A stretch of 51,315 nt of DNA from BS750m-G69 sp964441235 (GTDB taxonomy: Bacteria > Fidelibacterota > UBA2242), in assembly GCA_964441235.1 (NCBI GenBank), contig CAYTUQ010000025.1, positions 1-51,315 of the forward strand. Direction: 5' to 3'. A program made the position numbers and the translations under genes. This document shows, piece after piece, positions 25,378-34,462 of the stretch (positions are counted from its first letter, which is position 1; every line of letters starts with the position of its first letter). The notes beneath the pieces were generated by a model. That model was not told where the DNA came from and did not search any database. It saw only the letters and a program-made list of their open reading frames with translations.

Positions 25378-27162
25378 TTAATCTGCTTTCTTAATTTTTT
25401 GTAACGCAATTTTCTCCAATTTCTCAACATGCTGGACACTAAGAAGACATTCGTCATCAGGTTTAGGATGGCCACTATATTTCCCATGCTGTTGCCCAAG
25501 TGTAGCAACTTCACTAACAATCATTGAAATAGCATGTCCATTTGAAAACACCTCTTTTAGTACTTCAAATCTCTCATCTTGCTTCATATATCTTTTTAAA
25601 AGCTGAAACATAATACTACCAATACGGATATCATTTCCCCAGCCAATTAAATCACTACCCTTATCCTCGGGCAAAAGTAGTTTGTCTCCAACATTAAAAA
25701 GCGCCTGTAAAACTGTAAGAATATGGTGTTTCGGTATACCTTCTTGAGTGTAATCTTGCAATCTTTCAAGGAAAGCACTGACTTTCGTAGACCCATCAGG
25801 ACGATGCTGTCGAGAAAATTCAAGTAACTTTTTACCAAATGCCTCAGTATTTTCTGTAAGTGCTAAAATTGCCTCCATTTCAAAATGGGAAATTTGCCCC
25901 TCAGGAATTGCAAGATGAAAATAGACTGGGAAATTATCAGAACTACAGATTCTCAACTGTTTTCTCCAAGTAGATTCCCACTCTGTTCCATAATGGGTAT
26001 TTCCAAAAATAGCTTCCAACTTAGGAAAAATTCGTATTAGAAGTTTTTTAATAAAATCTCTATTCACTTCAAGGGTCTGCTCAGCCCACTTGTTATGAAA
26101 CGGCTTTATGTCCTCAATTTTAAAGGTAGAATAACCGTATGTATCCAAGCATCCCACGAACATATCGGGATTAGATCGAATTAATTGATAAATATCAGAG
26201 GAAAATACTTCTATTGTCTTAATGGCTATAAAATCTACTGGATTAACTTCTCCTTTAACGGATGGATAAGTAACTCTAATAGCATTTATGAGACATTTAA
26301 CATCTCGCATTGTATTCAAAAAATGGTCAATTCCGTCCCAAAAAACGTTTCCCCAGTAAGTCTGGTCAAATAATTTCTCTGGAGTATCTGAAAGAATGAA
26401 ATTCAGTTGTTCAAGAAAAAGTTTTCGTAAGCTAACTTTATCAGGAATAGGTAAATGAAAGGGAACTTGAACAATTTTTTCAAGATAATCTTTTCCTGGT
26501 GTTTCCTGAACTTTTTTGAGTGCTTTTAGAACGACATCTTTATCAAAAGCTAACAAATAAGCCGTCTTGGGGAAATCCGCAACTGCTTTTATAACTTTAA
26601 ATAAGTCTCTTATCTCTTCAGATGCAAGACGATCAATATCATCTATAACTACAAGAATGCTTTGGTTCTGCTTCCTTATATCTTTTTTTATCTGCTCTCT
26701 TATTTTCCATACTTCTTTGTCTTTTTTTGCCTGTTTAAGCCACTGAGAAGCAAGTTTCCCTCCGAGTTTACCGATGCCTGTTGGTTCAGGGATCTCGGAT
26801 GCAATCTCAGCAAGATTAGCAATAATTTCTATTGCTTTTTTAAACTTCTCTTCTTTCCCTAAGGCTACACAAAATTCTCTGAAGAACTGTTGAAGTAAAT
26901 CTCCATGCCCTGAAAACCACCAAGGATTGAATCGTATTACTAAAGGCCGCTGATTTTCTGGCCTTTTGTTAACATAATGTAAGACGAAATTTAGACAAGT
27001 TGTCTTTCCACTGCCCCAAGAGCCAAATAAAGCAAATACTAAGCATTCATTAGTCGTCCTTTTACAAAGAGTATCAGCTAAATTCTTTGCAAAAGGCGCA
27101 TATCCAAGGCGATCATCCCTAGTATTTTCTAAAGGTGCATCTGCTAAAATTTCTTCTTTCAT
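25378..27162 (-). CDS. KAP-family P-loop NTPase
   Basis: 594 aa up to the first stop. Walker A GSWGSGKT is at 47-54 and Walker B ILVVIDDID at 169-177, followed by RL and the sensor-like AFDKDVV typical of KAP NTPases (PF07693). Many KAP proteins insert transmembrane helices between the Walker motifs. Here that region (about 100-165) is charged and helical, so this form looks soluble. KAP NTPases recur in anti-phage loci, but the role is poorly defined. It begins 2 bases after the hsdS stop and lies between hsdS and hsdM. An in-frame TAA at the end probably truncates it (see 25006-25377). Confidence 0.88.
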   Translation of the reverse strand: MKEEILADAPLENTRDDRLGYAPFAKNLADTLCKRTTNECLVFALFGSWGSGKTTCLNFVLHYVNKRPENQRPLVIRFNPWWFSGHGDLLQQFFREFCVALGKEEKFKKAIEIIANLAEIASEIPEPTGIGKLGGKLASQWLKQAKKDKEVWKIREQIKKDIRKQNQSILVVIDDIDRLASEEIRDLFKVIKAVADFPKTAYLLAFDKDVVLKALKKVQETPGKDYLEKIVQVPFHLPIPDKVSLRKLFLEQLNFILSDTPEKLFDQTYWGNVFWDGIDHFLNTMRDVKCLINAIRVTYPSVKGEVNPVDFIAIKTIEVFSSDIYQLIRSNPDMFVGCLDTYGYSTFKIEDIKPFHNKWAEQTLEVNRDFIKKLLIRIFPKLEAIFGNTHYGTEWESTWRKQLRICSSDNFPVYFHLAIPEGQISHFEMEAILALTENTEAFGKKLLEFSRQHRPDGSTKVSAFLERLQDYTQEGIPKHHILTVLQALFNVGDKLLLPEDKGSDLIGWGNDIRIGSIMFQLLKRYMKQDERFEVLKEVFSNGHAISMIVSEVATLGQQHGKYSGHPKPDDECLLSVQHVEKLEKIALQKIKKAD

Positions 27163-27164
27163 AT

Positions 27165-28448
27165 TTATAACTCACCCCTAAACGCCTTTCTTAGAATTGC
27201 CTGTGGCAAGGCATCCAACGCAGATTGTTGATTGTTGATTGCAGATTTTAGGTTTTTAACCTCTGCCATTTTTTCTTTAAGTTCAGTAGAGATGCGTTGC
27301 TGAATGGGAAGATTAGGAATTGGGATATACACACCGTTTACAAATTGACGATTTATTCCACCTTGAGTAGAACCATGGAATTCTTGCTGTATTAGACCTT
27401 GCCCCTCTGTTGAATAAAGAAACCAAAAGAGAAATTCTTGGTTTAAAAGTGCCTTTACTCTAAGTCTAAACACATGCTCATTTATTGCTGCTTCCACATA
27501 AGGGAAATTATTGCCAATAAAGGAAACTTTCCCCGTCGTAGCCCCGTCTTTAACTACCAGAACATCTTCTTTTTGAATTTTCCCTCTTTTCATGGTCTTA
27601 TAGAATTCTTTAGGAATAAAGCGAATATTACTAAGATTAAATCCACCTATTAAATTCAAATGCTCTGCTCCTATTGAGGGTATCCCCTCTCTAATTTCGA
27701 AAACACCACCATTGGGACGGCTACCACTTTCAATGGTTTCCAATACCTCTCCCAGCCTTTTTTTCTTCCACTTCTTTGCTTCTTCGCTTTCAAAAACTTC
27801 TCGCAGATAGGCAGAAGGAAGGGTTTTAGCTGCCTCAAGTTGTTTTTCGCAGGCAGTTCGGGCTTTATCAATTTCTTGCATTAGTTCCTGGATTTTTGAT
27901 GCAATGCGTTTTTGTTTACAGATTGGTGGTAAAGGAATAAGATAATTTGACAAAAATTCCTGTGGCACTCTTTGTTGACCCACTGCCCCTGTAAAGTATC
28001 CCGTGGCTTCTTGCAAGAAATACGGCTGCCTGATAAAATAGTGAACCCATTCTGGTAAGACATTTCTATTTGGTCTCAAAACATGAAATTCTGTCGTCCC
28101 AAATCCGATACCATTAATTAAATTTCTTGCAATTAAATGCTTACCATTCTGCATACAAGGTGTAATTTTCGCAAAGAGAACATCATTTTCCTCAAAATAT
28201 GTATAACCTTTAAAAACTTTTGAATACGGAACAACTTTCGGTTTTATTATTGTACCAGCCTTTCCATTAACTGCTGACATTGGAATAAATGTTGTTGTAC
28301 TTTCTGTTAAACGAGTAAAATTTTTTGGACGCCGAGGATTTATTTCACACACCTCTCCCAGTCTTGCCCATTTCCAGCCTTCTGGGAGTTCATACATTCC
28401 TTTTGATTTTTCTGTAATAAGTTCTTTATTTATCTTTTGCTTAATCAT
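27165..28448 (-). CDS. hsdS: Type I restriction-modification specificity subunit
   Basis: 427 aa with two target-recognition domains joined by helical spacers. The first begins ELPEGWKWARLGEVCEINPR and ends in a coiled-coil conserved region near 185-215 (KQKRIASKIQELMQEIDKAR). The second begins KKWKKKRLGEVLETIESGSR and ends QQRISTELKEKMAEVKNLK. The last residues QAILRKAFRGEL are typical. It sets the bipartite DNA target of the R-M complex; the target cannot be read from sequence. Its start overlaps the PD-(D/E)XK gene by 8 bases. Confidence 0.95.
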   Translation of the reverse strand: MIKQKINKELITEKSKGMYELPEGWKWARLGEVCEINPRRPKNFTRLTESTTTFIPMSAVNGKAGTIIKPKVVPYSKVFKGYTYFEENDVLFAKITPCMQNGKHLIARNLINGIGFGTTEFHVLRPNRNVLPEWVHYFIRQPYFLQEATGYFTGAVGQQRVPQEFLSNYLIPLPPICKQKRIASKIQELMQEIDKARTACEKQLEAAKTLPSAYLREVFESEEAKKWKKKRLGEVLETIESGSRPNGGVFEIREGIPSIGAEHLNLIGGFNLSNIRFIPKEFYKTMKRGKIQKEDVLVVKDGATTGKVSFIGNNFPYVEAAINEHVFRLRVKALLNQEFLFWFLYSTEGQGLIQQEFHGSTQGGINRQFVNGVYIPIPNLPIQQRISTELKEKMAEVKNLKSAINNQQSALDALPQAILRKAFRGEL

Positions 28449-29043
28449 TTTTAATTTTAGTTAATTGCCTTTTAAATTCTTTTCTAATGTTTTTGAAAAT
28501 TTTACTTTCAGTTGAAAATTTATTCAAAGTATTCAAATGATTCAGTAAATGCTCTTTTGCTTCTTTTATTTGAAGAGGATTTCTTATAGCTTCTTTGACT
28601 ATTTCAAATTTTCCTTCAGTTGTAATAAGAATAAATCCGACGGGTACTAGGCTAAAAACTCTTTTTTCACATTCTGAGAAATCTATTTTATTTCTTGCAT
28701 GTACAAGATAAACAAAATCAAAAGATCCTCCATTAAATTTTGGCTTAAAATTGTTATCTTCCATCACAAACGGTAAATTTAGATACCCTAATGCTTGATC
28801 TAAGCCTTCATATAGACGAGGAGGCTCATTCTTTCCTTTATCTTTTCTCATTCCTTTTATTTCGTATGCTATTATTTCATCTTCTTCAGTTATCTTTAAG
28901 AGATCAACATCTGTTCCTATGTAATAACACCAATTTCTATTCTCATTCACTTTAAAATTATGTGATAAATTAAAAAAAACTTTGCTGTTTTCTTTAATAG
29001 ATTCCTTATATAAAAAATATTGGATCACCTTTTCATTAAACAT
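28441..29043 (-). CDS. PD-(D/E)XK nuclease-like protein of the restriction locus
   Basis: 200 aa, not a named family member that I recognise. A nuclease-like core is visible: GTDVDLLK (Asp45/Asp47) followed 14 residues later by YEIKG (Glu61, Lys63), the D-x(n)-E-x-K arrangement of the PD-(D/E)XK fold. Then comes LYEGLDQALGYLNLP, a segment common beside such cores. GGAGTAATAA precedes the ATG. The gene overlaps hsdS, so it is made with the specificity subunit. It could be an accessory nuclease or a second, divergent restriction component. The call rests on motif pattern only. Confidence 0.6.
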   Translation of the reverse strand: MFNEKVIQYFLYKESIKENSKVFFNLSHNFKVNENRNWCYYIGTDVDLLKITEEDEIIAYEIKGMRKDKGKNEPPRLYEGLDQALGYLNLPFVMEDNNFKPKFNGGSFDFVYLVHARNKIDFSECEKRVFSLVPVGFILITTEGKFEIVKEAIRNPLQIKEAKEHLLNHLNTLNKFSTESKIFKNIRKEFKRQLTKIKND

Positions 29044-29191
29044 TTTATTACTCCAGATTTATAAAATATTTTACTGTTCATAAATTCCTTTAAATTTGTT
29101 AATTGCGTCATTAATGCGTCTTTTGCTCTTTTGGTGCCCCTTTATTGCCCCTTTCGTCTTTTGAGTCGTTTCTGAGGCATTTATAAGGCAA

Positions 29192-29541
29192 TTATCGGGT
29201 TTGTGTCGGGTTAATGTCGTGTTTGTCGGGTTTCTGTCGAGATATGATGTATTCGGCATTTCTTCCAGTCTTACCAACCTTTTGAAAAATGCCTTTTTCA
29301 CAAATAACTATTAAATCTCTAAGAGCAGTTCTGTCTGTTTTTACGAAAATTTCCCTATATTCCTTATTAGTTATCTTCCCCCTCTCTTTCACATATATCA
29401 CCGACTTTACCTGTCTTCCATTTAATCCTTTTTTTCTTAAAAATTCTTCTGTATAAATATCTTTGTTAAAATAGACAGAAAATCCACCCATTTATCCTTT
29501 ATATTCAGGTTCAGGTAATGCTGCTTCCTTCATCCAATTAA
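29192..29541 (-). pseudogene. Partial, decayed copy of the AlbA_2 ATPase C-terminus
   Basis: Bases 29440-29490 are almost identical to 30020-30072 in the neighbouring full-length gene (one difference over about 50 bases), and similarity runs from about 29250 to 29541. It encodes the winged-helix end only (MGGFSVYFNKDIYTEEFLRK). The codon before MGGF, Glu in the intact gene, is TAA here, so the upstream part (NWMKEAALPEPEYKG) is cut off. After YIIS the 3' end diverges into a CCCGACA-rich tail readable in two frames. It might still make a 99-aa peptide. Confidence 0.72.
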
Positions 29542-29818
29542 TCCTCTTTCTATCATTTATCAATTGGTCATTGGTTAATTATTAGTCAATTTAGTCAATT
29601 GATAGTCAATTCATTTTCTTCCTTTAGTTATGGGTTGTTTTACCTTTTATGGCTCATTTTTGGCTCATTAAACTTATTTTGGCTTATTTTGGATTCATTT
29701 CTTTTCTGCTTTATTCCCTCCAATAATGTCCGATAAATGTCTGTTATTGTAATTCATAATTTCTTCCTTTTTTCTCTGATTGTGCAATTGTTGTGCAATA
29801 GATATGCAATTAAGGCAA
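29542..29818. repeat. Blocks of short reiterated motifs between the AlbA_2 gene and its partial copy
   Basis: No gene. On the minus strand successive blocks repeat different short words: ATTGCACAA (29775-29830, including the real gene's last codons), AATGAGCCA and AATAAGCC (29640-29690), and ATTGACTA and TTGACCAATG (29560-29605). A CCCGACA block lies at 29195-29240 in the partial copy. Each block looks like the low-complexity 3' tail of a lost copy of the same gene. Confidence 0.55.
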
Positions 29819-31180
29819 TTATTGTGCAATAACATAATAAGCCCCTGCTCCCTTTTTTCCACTTTCTTTCAATACTTCTTTCTCAACTAAAATCCTTAAG
29901 TCATTTGTGGCTGTATTTCTTGAACAAATATTTATCTCCTGGTACTCCTTATTCGTTATCTTGCCTTTCTTTTTGACATATATCAATGCTTTTATCTGTC
30001 TTTCATTCAATCCTTTTTTTCTTAAATATTCTTCTGTATAAATATCTTTGTTAAAATAGACAGAAAATCCACCCATTTCTTCTTTATATTCCGGTTCAGG
30101 TAATCCTGCTTCCTTCATCCAATTAACCATTCTCACTGTTCCGCTGCCATATTGTTCAATGAAACCTGCAAGGTAAAATGCCTTTGCAATCAATGGATTA
30201 CGCAAATATGATTGGTGTGGTTTTTTCAGTTGTTCAATAGTTATACCCTCAGGAAGTCCACCTGGGTTTGAAAACCATATATGGTCATCGTACACTTTTA
30301 TAACAATGAAATTTGCTATATTAAAGTAATCTCTGTGAGTAAGTGCATTCAGCAGAGCTTCACGAATAGCAGGAATAGGGTAATCCCAGATATCCTGCCG
30401 TTCAACTCCTTTTATTTCATAACGGACACCCATAAATTGCTTTATGATTTTAAGAGTTTCTTCAAATTGTTGAAAGAGATTTCCCTTAACCCATTTATCG
30501 TCAATTATAGTGGTTTCTGTTTTGAAGCGACCTATTCTTACACAAAGGTTAATGAAATGCTTTTGCGGATTTTTGCCAAAGAGAAGAACTGCTCCATTAG
30601 TAAGTTTTTCATTTACCTTTAGTCCAAGCTTTTCCAAAATGATTCCCGGCGATTCATCTAAGGATATGTTGGTTAATCTGTTATTTTTAACGGCAATACG
30701 AATGAAACTATCAAGAGTAGCGGTATTAATTTCTGTAATTGGGAAATTATTTGTCATTGAATCCCAGGACTTATATCTTAATAGCATAGTCCGTAATTTT
30801 TCAGAGTTCATTTCTCTGGTTGTATTTCCGACCCGTTCATAATAGCGACCTTCATAAGAGACAAGATAACCTGAATGAGTGATTTTAATGGCAATAACTC
30901 GTTTCCCTTCTATGCTTATCGTTTCTATATCAGGATAGATGGCTAATTTATTTACAATGCGATTGGTTAAATCTTCAAGAAATCTATTGGATTGTTCAGC
31001 TCCTTTAATATTACTGTTTTTGTCAATGCCGAGAAGAATTATTCCACCTTTAGTATTAGAAAATGCAGAAATGGTTTTATAAAATCCTTTATTTGCAACT
31101 TCTTTGAATTCAATTGTTTCAGTTTCTCCGCGTTCTAATAATTTTTTCAATTCTTCTTCATTTATAATGTAAATACTCAT
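29819..31180 (-). CDS. AlbA_2 (Schlafen-type) DNA/RNA-binding ATPase with winged helix
   Basis: 453 aa, COG2865-like. The N-terminal AlbA_2 domain (PF04326) reads ETIEFKEVANKGFYKTISAF and SNTKGGIILLGID. The middle region resembles the HATPase_c_4/RecG-like part (ALTHRDYFNIANFIVIKVYD, PGGLPEG, RNPLIAKAFYLAGFIEQYGS, GTVRMVNWM). A C-terminal winged helix is GKITNKEYQEINICSRNTAT. Such genes recur next to restriction systems and are thought to be nucleic-acid-dependent regulators. Its ATG overlaps the radC stop (ATGA), so it is translationally coupled. Confidence 0.85.
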   Translation of the reverse strand: MSIYIINEEELKKLLERGETETIEFKEVANKGFYKTISAFSNTKGGIILLGIDKNSNIKGAEQSNRFLEDLTNRIVNKLAIYPDIETISIEGKRVIAIKITHSGYLVSYEGRYYERVGNTTREMNSEKLRTMLLRYKSWDSMTNNFPITEINTATLDSFIRIAVKNNRLTNISLDESPGIILEKLGLKVNEKLTNGAVLLFGKNPQKHFINLCVRIGRFKTETTIIDDKWVKGNLFQQFEETLKIIKQFMGVRYEIKGVERQDIWDYPIPAIREALLNALTHRDYFNIANFIVIKVYDDHIWFSNPGGLPEGITIEQLKKPHQSYLRNPLIAKAFYLAGFIEQYGSGTVRMVNWMKEAGLPEPEYKEEMGGFSVYFNKDIYTEEYLRKKGLNERQIKALIYVKKKGKITNKEYQEINICSRNTATNDLRILVEKEVLKESGKKGAGAYYVIAQ

Positions 31181-32091
31181 TTTATTAATCCTGCATTTGC
31201 AAAGCTATAATAATCCTCTTTATTTTTACCGATAATTATATGGTCAAGAACTTTTATCCCCACGACATTGCAAGCATCAACGATATTGTTAGTAAGTTTA
31301 ATATCATCAGCAGAAGGTTCAGTCTCACCTGATGGATGATTATGAACCAGTATAATGGAAGAAGCAGATTTCAATGTAGATTCTTTTATGATCTCTTTAG
31401 GGTCAACTATGCTTGCATTAATACTGCCTTTGCTTATTTCTATGTTGTGAATTGGTTTATTTTTTATATCTAATAATATCACATTAAAGGACTCTTTCTT
31501 TACATCTCTCAGGTAAGGTCCGTAATACTCTGCAACATAATTAATGACATCATCAGGCTTTTTAATCTTTTTCTGCTTTTGAGCACTTTCCTTGTATAGT
31601 CGCTTTCCGAGTTCAAATGCAGCTTTTATTTGTGCTGCTTTTGCAGGTCCTATCCCGTCAATTTTACGGATATCGGAAATTGGCACGGAATCTATCGCCC
31701 TAAGTGTTCCAAATTTATTTAATAATCTCTTTGATAGTTCTTCAGCACTTGTTCCCTCTTTTCCAGTTCGTAGAATTATTGCCAAAAGTTTTGATAAAGA
31801 GAGCGATTCAGCACCAGAACTAATCAGCATTTCTCGTGGTCTTTCTTCTTTTATCCATTTCTTGATTGGACGATTTTGCCGAAGTGCAGCAACACACTCT
31901 TTCACTTCATTTCTGATTATCTTACAATCATCACCTGTTTTGATTTCTAACAGTTCTATAATTTCCTGAGATTTATCCTCAGTTAATACTCCCTTTTTTG
32001 AGCATATAAAAAAGATTTTTCCCTTTTTGCTACACATTGGATAAATAACATTCGCCACAAGAAAATCAAATAACTTATTATTCCTGTTCAT
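31177..32091 (-). CDS. radC: RadC-like JAMM/MPN+ protein with an extra N-terminal domain
   Basis: 304 aa. Residues 76-304 are a normal RadC: KKWIKEERPREMLISSGAES opening, helix-hairpin-helix at about 141-152 (IRKIDGIGPAKA), and JAMM motif with His250, His252 and Asp263 (VHNHPSGETEPSADD). The first 75 residues (MNRNNKLFDFLVANVIYPMC, CSKKGK repeated, Cys20 and Cys30) are not part of ordinary RadC, and I do not recognise them. RadC homologues often travel with mobile and defence genes. No repair role has been proven for E. coli RadC. The start overlaps the hsdR stop (ATGA). Confidence 0.88.
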   Translation of the reverse strand: MNRNNKLFDFLVANVIYPMCSKKGKIFFICSKKGVLTEDKSQEIIELLEIKTGDDCKIIRNEVKECVAALRQNRPIKKWIKEERPREMLISSGAESLSLSKLLAIILRTGKEGTSAEELSKRLLNKFGTLRAIDSVPISDIRKIDGIGPAKAAQIKAAFELGKRLYKESAQKQKKIKKPDDVINYVAEYYGPYLRDVKKESFNVILLDIKNKPIHNIEISKGSINASIVDPKEIIKESTLKSASSIILVHNHPSGETEPSADDIKLTNNIVDACNVVGIKVLDHIIIGKNKEDYYSFANAGLIK

Positions 32092-34421
32092 ATTGCAAAC
32101 AATCTCTCTTTTGTCTGGTTAATTATATCTTCGGGGTTACCTAGAATTTTCAAAGATTTTAGACCTCCTGCCTTAACTACATCGGGAGCATTGAACACAT
32201 AAGGATTTTCTAGCTCCTCAGTCCCACCCTTTTCAAATTGACTTGCAAGGGCAAACAATGTATTCGCTGTTGCTAATGGTAAACTCTTGAACCAGGCATT
32301 GTGTTTGTAATGAAGTGCTTCTACCCTTTCCTTACGGCTTTTGGGAGCTCCACCAAATCCAATCTCTGCCAGTACATCATAGGGGTCATATTCTTTTCGG
32401 TTCAGAAGTTCCTGGAGTAGTCTTATCCCTCGCCCATCATCGGGAAGTGAGTCTATAAGATTTTTTCGCTTCTGGGGATTTATCCAGCATTGACGAAAAT
32501 CATAAAATGTCCTTGTCTCCTCAATAAGATGTTCAGCAAGCCTTTGTGTATATTCTTCTACAGTAAGCATTGCTAATCTTCCTTCCTTTTCAGTAACAAT
32601 ATAAGTTCCCGCAGGATTTATGTGAATATCAAACCCCTCTACACGGATTACCCTTACTTTTTCTCCCTCTCCTGGTTCTTTTGGCTCTTTTGTGGGTGTA
32701 GGTCTTATCTTAAACTCCTTTCCCAAAAGCCGAGTAGCATTTGTATAGTCATATACACGAAACATTAACTTATTTGTAGGAAGGTGGATTCTTGACCCAC
32801 GTCCCATCATTTGTTGAAACGAAATAGGGGAACGAACATACTTGAAGAAGACAACATTACGAACAATTGGCACATCAACACCCGTGGTAATAAGGTCAAC
32901 AGTTGTAGCAATAAAATGTGTGCGTTGTGAACCTCGCAAATCTGAAATATATTGACTTCCTCCCACAGCGGCGGTGCATTTAAAAGCATAAGACTCAAGC
33001 CTTTCCTTTCCATTTTGGGCACACCAATTAGCATAGAGATTGTTCATTTCTGAAGCAACGGCATCAGCATGAGTATCACGAGTGCAAAAAATAATCGTCT
33101 TCTGATGAGGTCCGCCAGTTTGAAGGAGCATTTTGAATAAATTACAGCATGTCTCTTTTACTCTATCGGGTAACTGAATAACATTTTCAAAAGATGGTGC
33201 TTCATAAATCTCTCGAGTTTCATCAGGTAAAAGTGGCTGTCCAGTAGTAGCATCTTTTGCACCAAGGACTTCAATATCTCTTCGGCTTACACCTGTTAGG
33301 TCAATATTTATATCCCGCCTTATAATTTCGCATGCAGGGAGATAACCGTCTTCAATTCCTTGAGACATACTGTATTCATAAATAGGCTCACCAAAATATT
33401 CAATGTTATTTGCGGTTATCTTTTTGTCTTCTTTTTGTTCCGTTTCATCTCCACCTTCCCAATAGCGAGGAGTTGCAGTAAGACCAATTTGAACGGCTTT
33501 TGAGTTTCTCCTAAGTACAATGCTCCATTTACCCCAGGCACTTCTATGGCATTCATCTATAATAATATGGCTGAAGTAGTTTTCAGGATAGTTTTCAATA
33601 AAGAATTTAGCATCTTCAGACTCGTATGATACATTTAAAGTTTGGTAGGTTGCAATCAATATTCTTGCGTTTTTTTGAGGTTTTGAAGTTGTTACTGAAG
33701 CTGCGTCATTCCCAAAGATATTCTGAAAGGCTACTAAACCTTGAGTACGAAGTTCATCTCTATCACAAAGGAATAAAACTTTTCTAAGTTGATTGGCATC
33801 TGCAATTTTTTTCAAGAGATGGACTGCAATAAATGTTTTTCCGGAACCAGTAGCGAGAAAAAGGAGCATTCTTTTTCTGCCTTGTGCTATTTTTTCAAGT
33901 GCTGCTCTAATTGCTGCATCCTGATAATAGCGACGACTCGCTTCACCTCTATTATATTGAACAAGTAGTGGTTTTGCTTGTTCACTTTCAAGTGATAATC
34001 CAATTCCTTTCTCGTAACGTTGGCGAATTTGTGTGGGTGTTGGAAATTCCCCTAAAGTAAGTGGATATGAAGTTTTGGCTGAAAAATTATCATACTCAAC
34101 AAATTGATAACCATTAGAAGAATATACAAACGGAACATGATTCAATCGTCCATATTTCTTTGCTTGTTCAAGACCTTTATAAGGAGGGTCGTCACTCCGT
34201 TTAGCCTCTATTAATGCAATAGCAACAGGTTGAGAGCTAATATTTACTCTTATTCGTAAAAGATAATCTGTTCTTCCTTTTCTTCTCCTTTTTGGTTTTC
34301 CATCTATAATATCGATACCTTTTTCAGTTTCTTCGCGTCTAATAAGGTCTTCTGTCCATCCGCATCTATGCAATGCTGGATCAATAAGTTTTGCTCTTGT
34401 ATCTAATTCGCTAAGAAACAT
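32088..34421 (-). CDS. hsdR: Type I restriction enzyme R subunit (motor and nuclease)
   Basis: 777 aa, a compact HsdR. The N-terminal PD-(D/E)XK nuclease core has Asp52 (GRTDYLL) and Glu72/Lys74 (LIEAKR). The SF2 translocase carries Walker A TGSGKT (191-196), DECH box (289-292), LTATPRYW, and motif VI region QQMMGRGSRIH. It translocates DNA and cuts at a distance when the complex meets unmethylated targets. It is separated from hsdM and hsdS by 3-7 kb of accessory genes. It is 41 bases downstream of the Rad50-like gene, so probably in the same transcript. Confidence 0.95.
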   Translation of the reverse strand: MFLSELDTRAKLIDPALHRCGWTEDLIRREETEKGIDIIDGKPKRRRKGRTDYLLRIRVNISSQPVAIALIEAKRSDDPPYKGLEQAKKYGRLNHVPFVYSSNGYQFVEYDNFSAKTSYPLTLGEFPTPTQIRQRYEKGIGLSLESEQAKPLLVQYNRGEASRRYYQDAAIRAALEKIAQGRKRMLLFLATGSGKTFIAVHLLKKIADANQLRKVLFLCDRDELRTQGLVAFQNIFGNDAASVTTSKPQKNARILIATYQTLNVSYESEDAKFFIENYPENYFSHIIIDECHRSAWGKWSIVLRRNSKAVQIGLTATPRYWEGGDETEQKEDKKITANNIEYFGEPIYEYSMSQGIEDGYLPACEIIRRDINIDLTGVSRRDIEVLGAKDATTGQPLLPDETREIYEAPSFENVIQLPDRVKETCCNLFKMLLQTGGPHQKTIIFCTRDTHADAVASEMNNLYANWCAQNGKERLESYAFKCTAAVGGSQYISDLRGSQRTHFIATTVDLITTGVDVPIVRNVVFFKYVRSPISFQQMMGRGSRIHLPTNKLMFRVYDYTNATRLLGKEFKIRPTPTKEPKEPGEGEKVRVIRVEGFDIHINPAGTYIVTEKEGRLAMLTVEEYTQRLAEHLIEETRTFYDFRQCWINPQKRKNLIDSLPDDGRGIRLLQELLNRKEYDPYDVLAEIGFGGAPKSRKERVEALHYKHNAWFKSLPLATANTLFALASQFEKGGTEELENPYVFNAPDVVKAGGLKSLKILGNPEDIINQTKERLFAI

Positions 34422-34462
34422 TATAGTTAAACTCCATATTAAATCTCTTCTATATTAAAATT

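Noticed and set aside
25299..25520. 73-codon minus-strand frame within the KAP NTPase
   Set aside because: Alternative frame of the NTPase; the NTPase frame itself continues past the TAA with better protein character.
29071..29301. 76-codon open frame overlapping the partial AlbA_2 copy
   Set aside because: Shifted-frame reading of the decayed tail; low complexity and no independent start signal.
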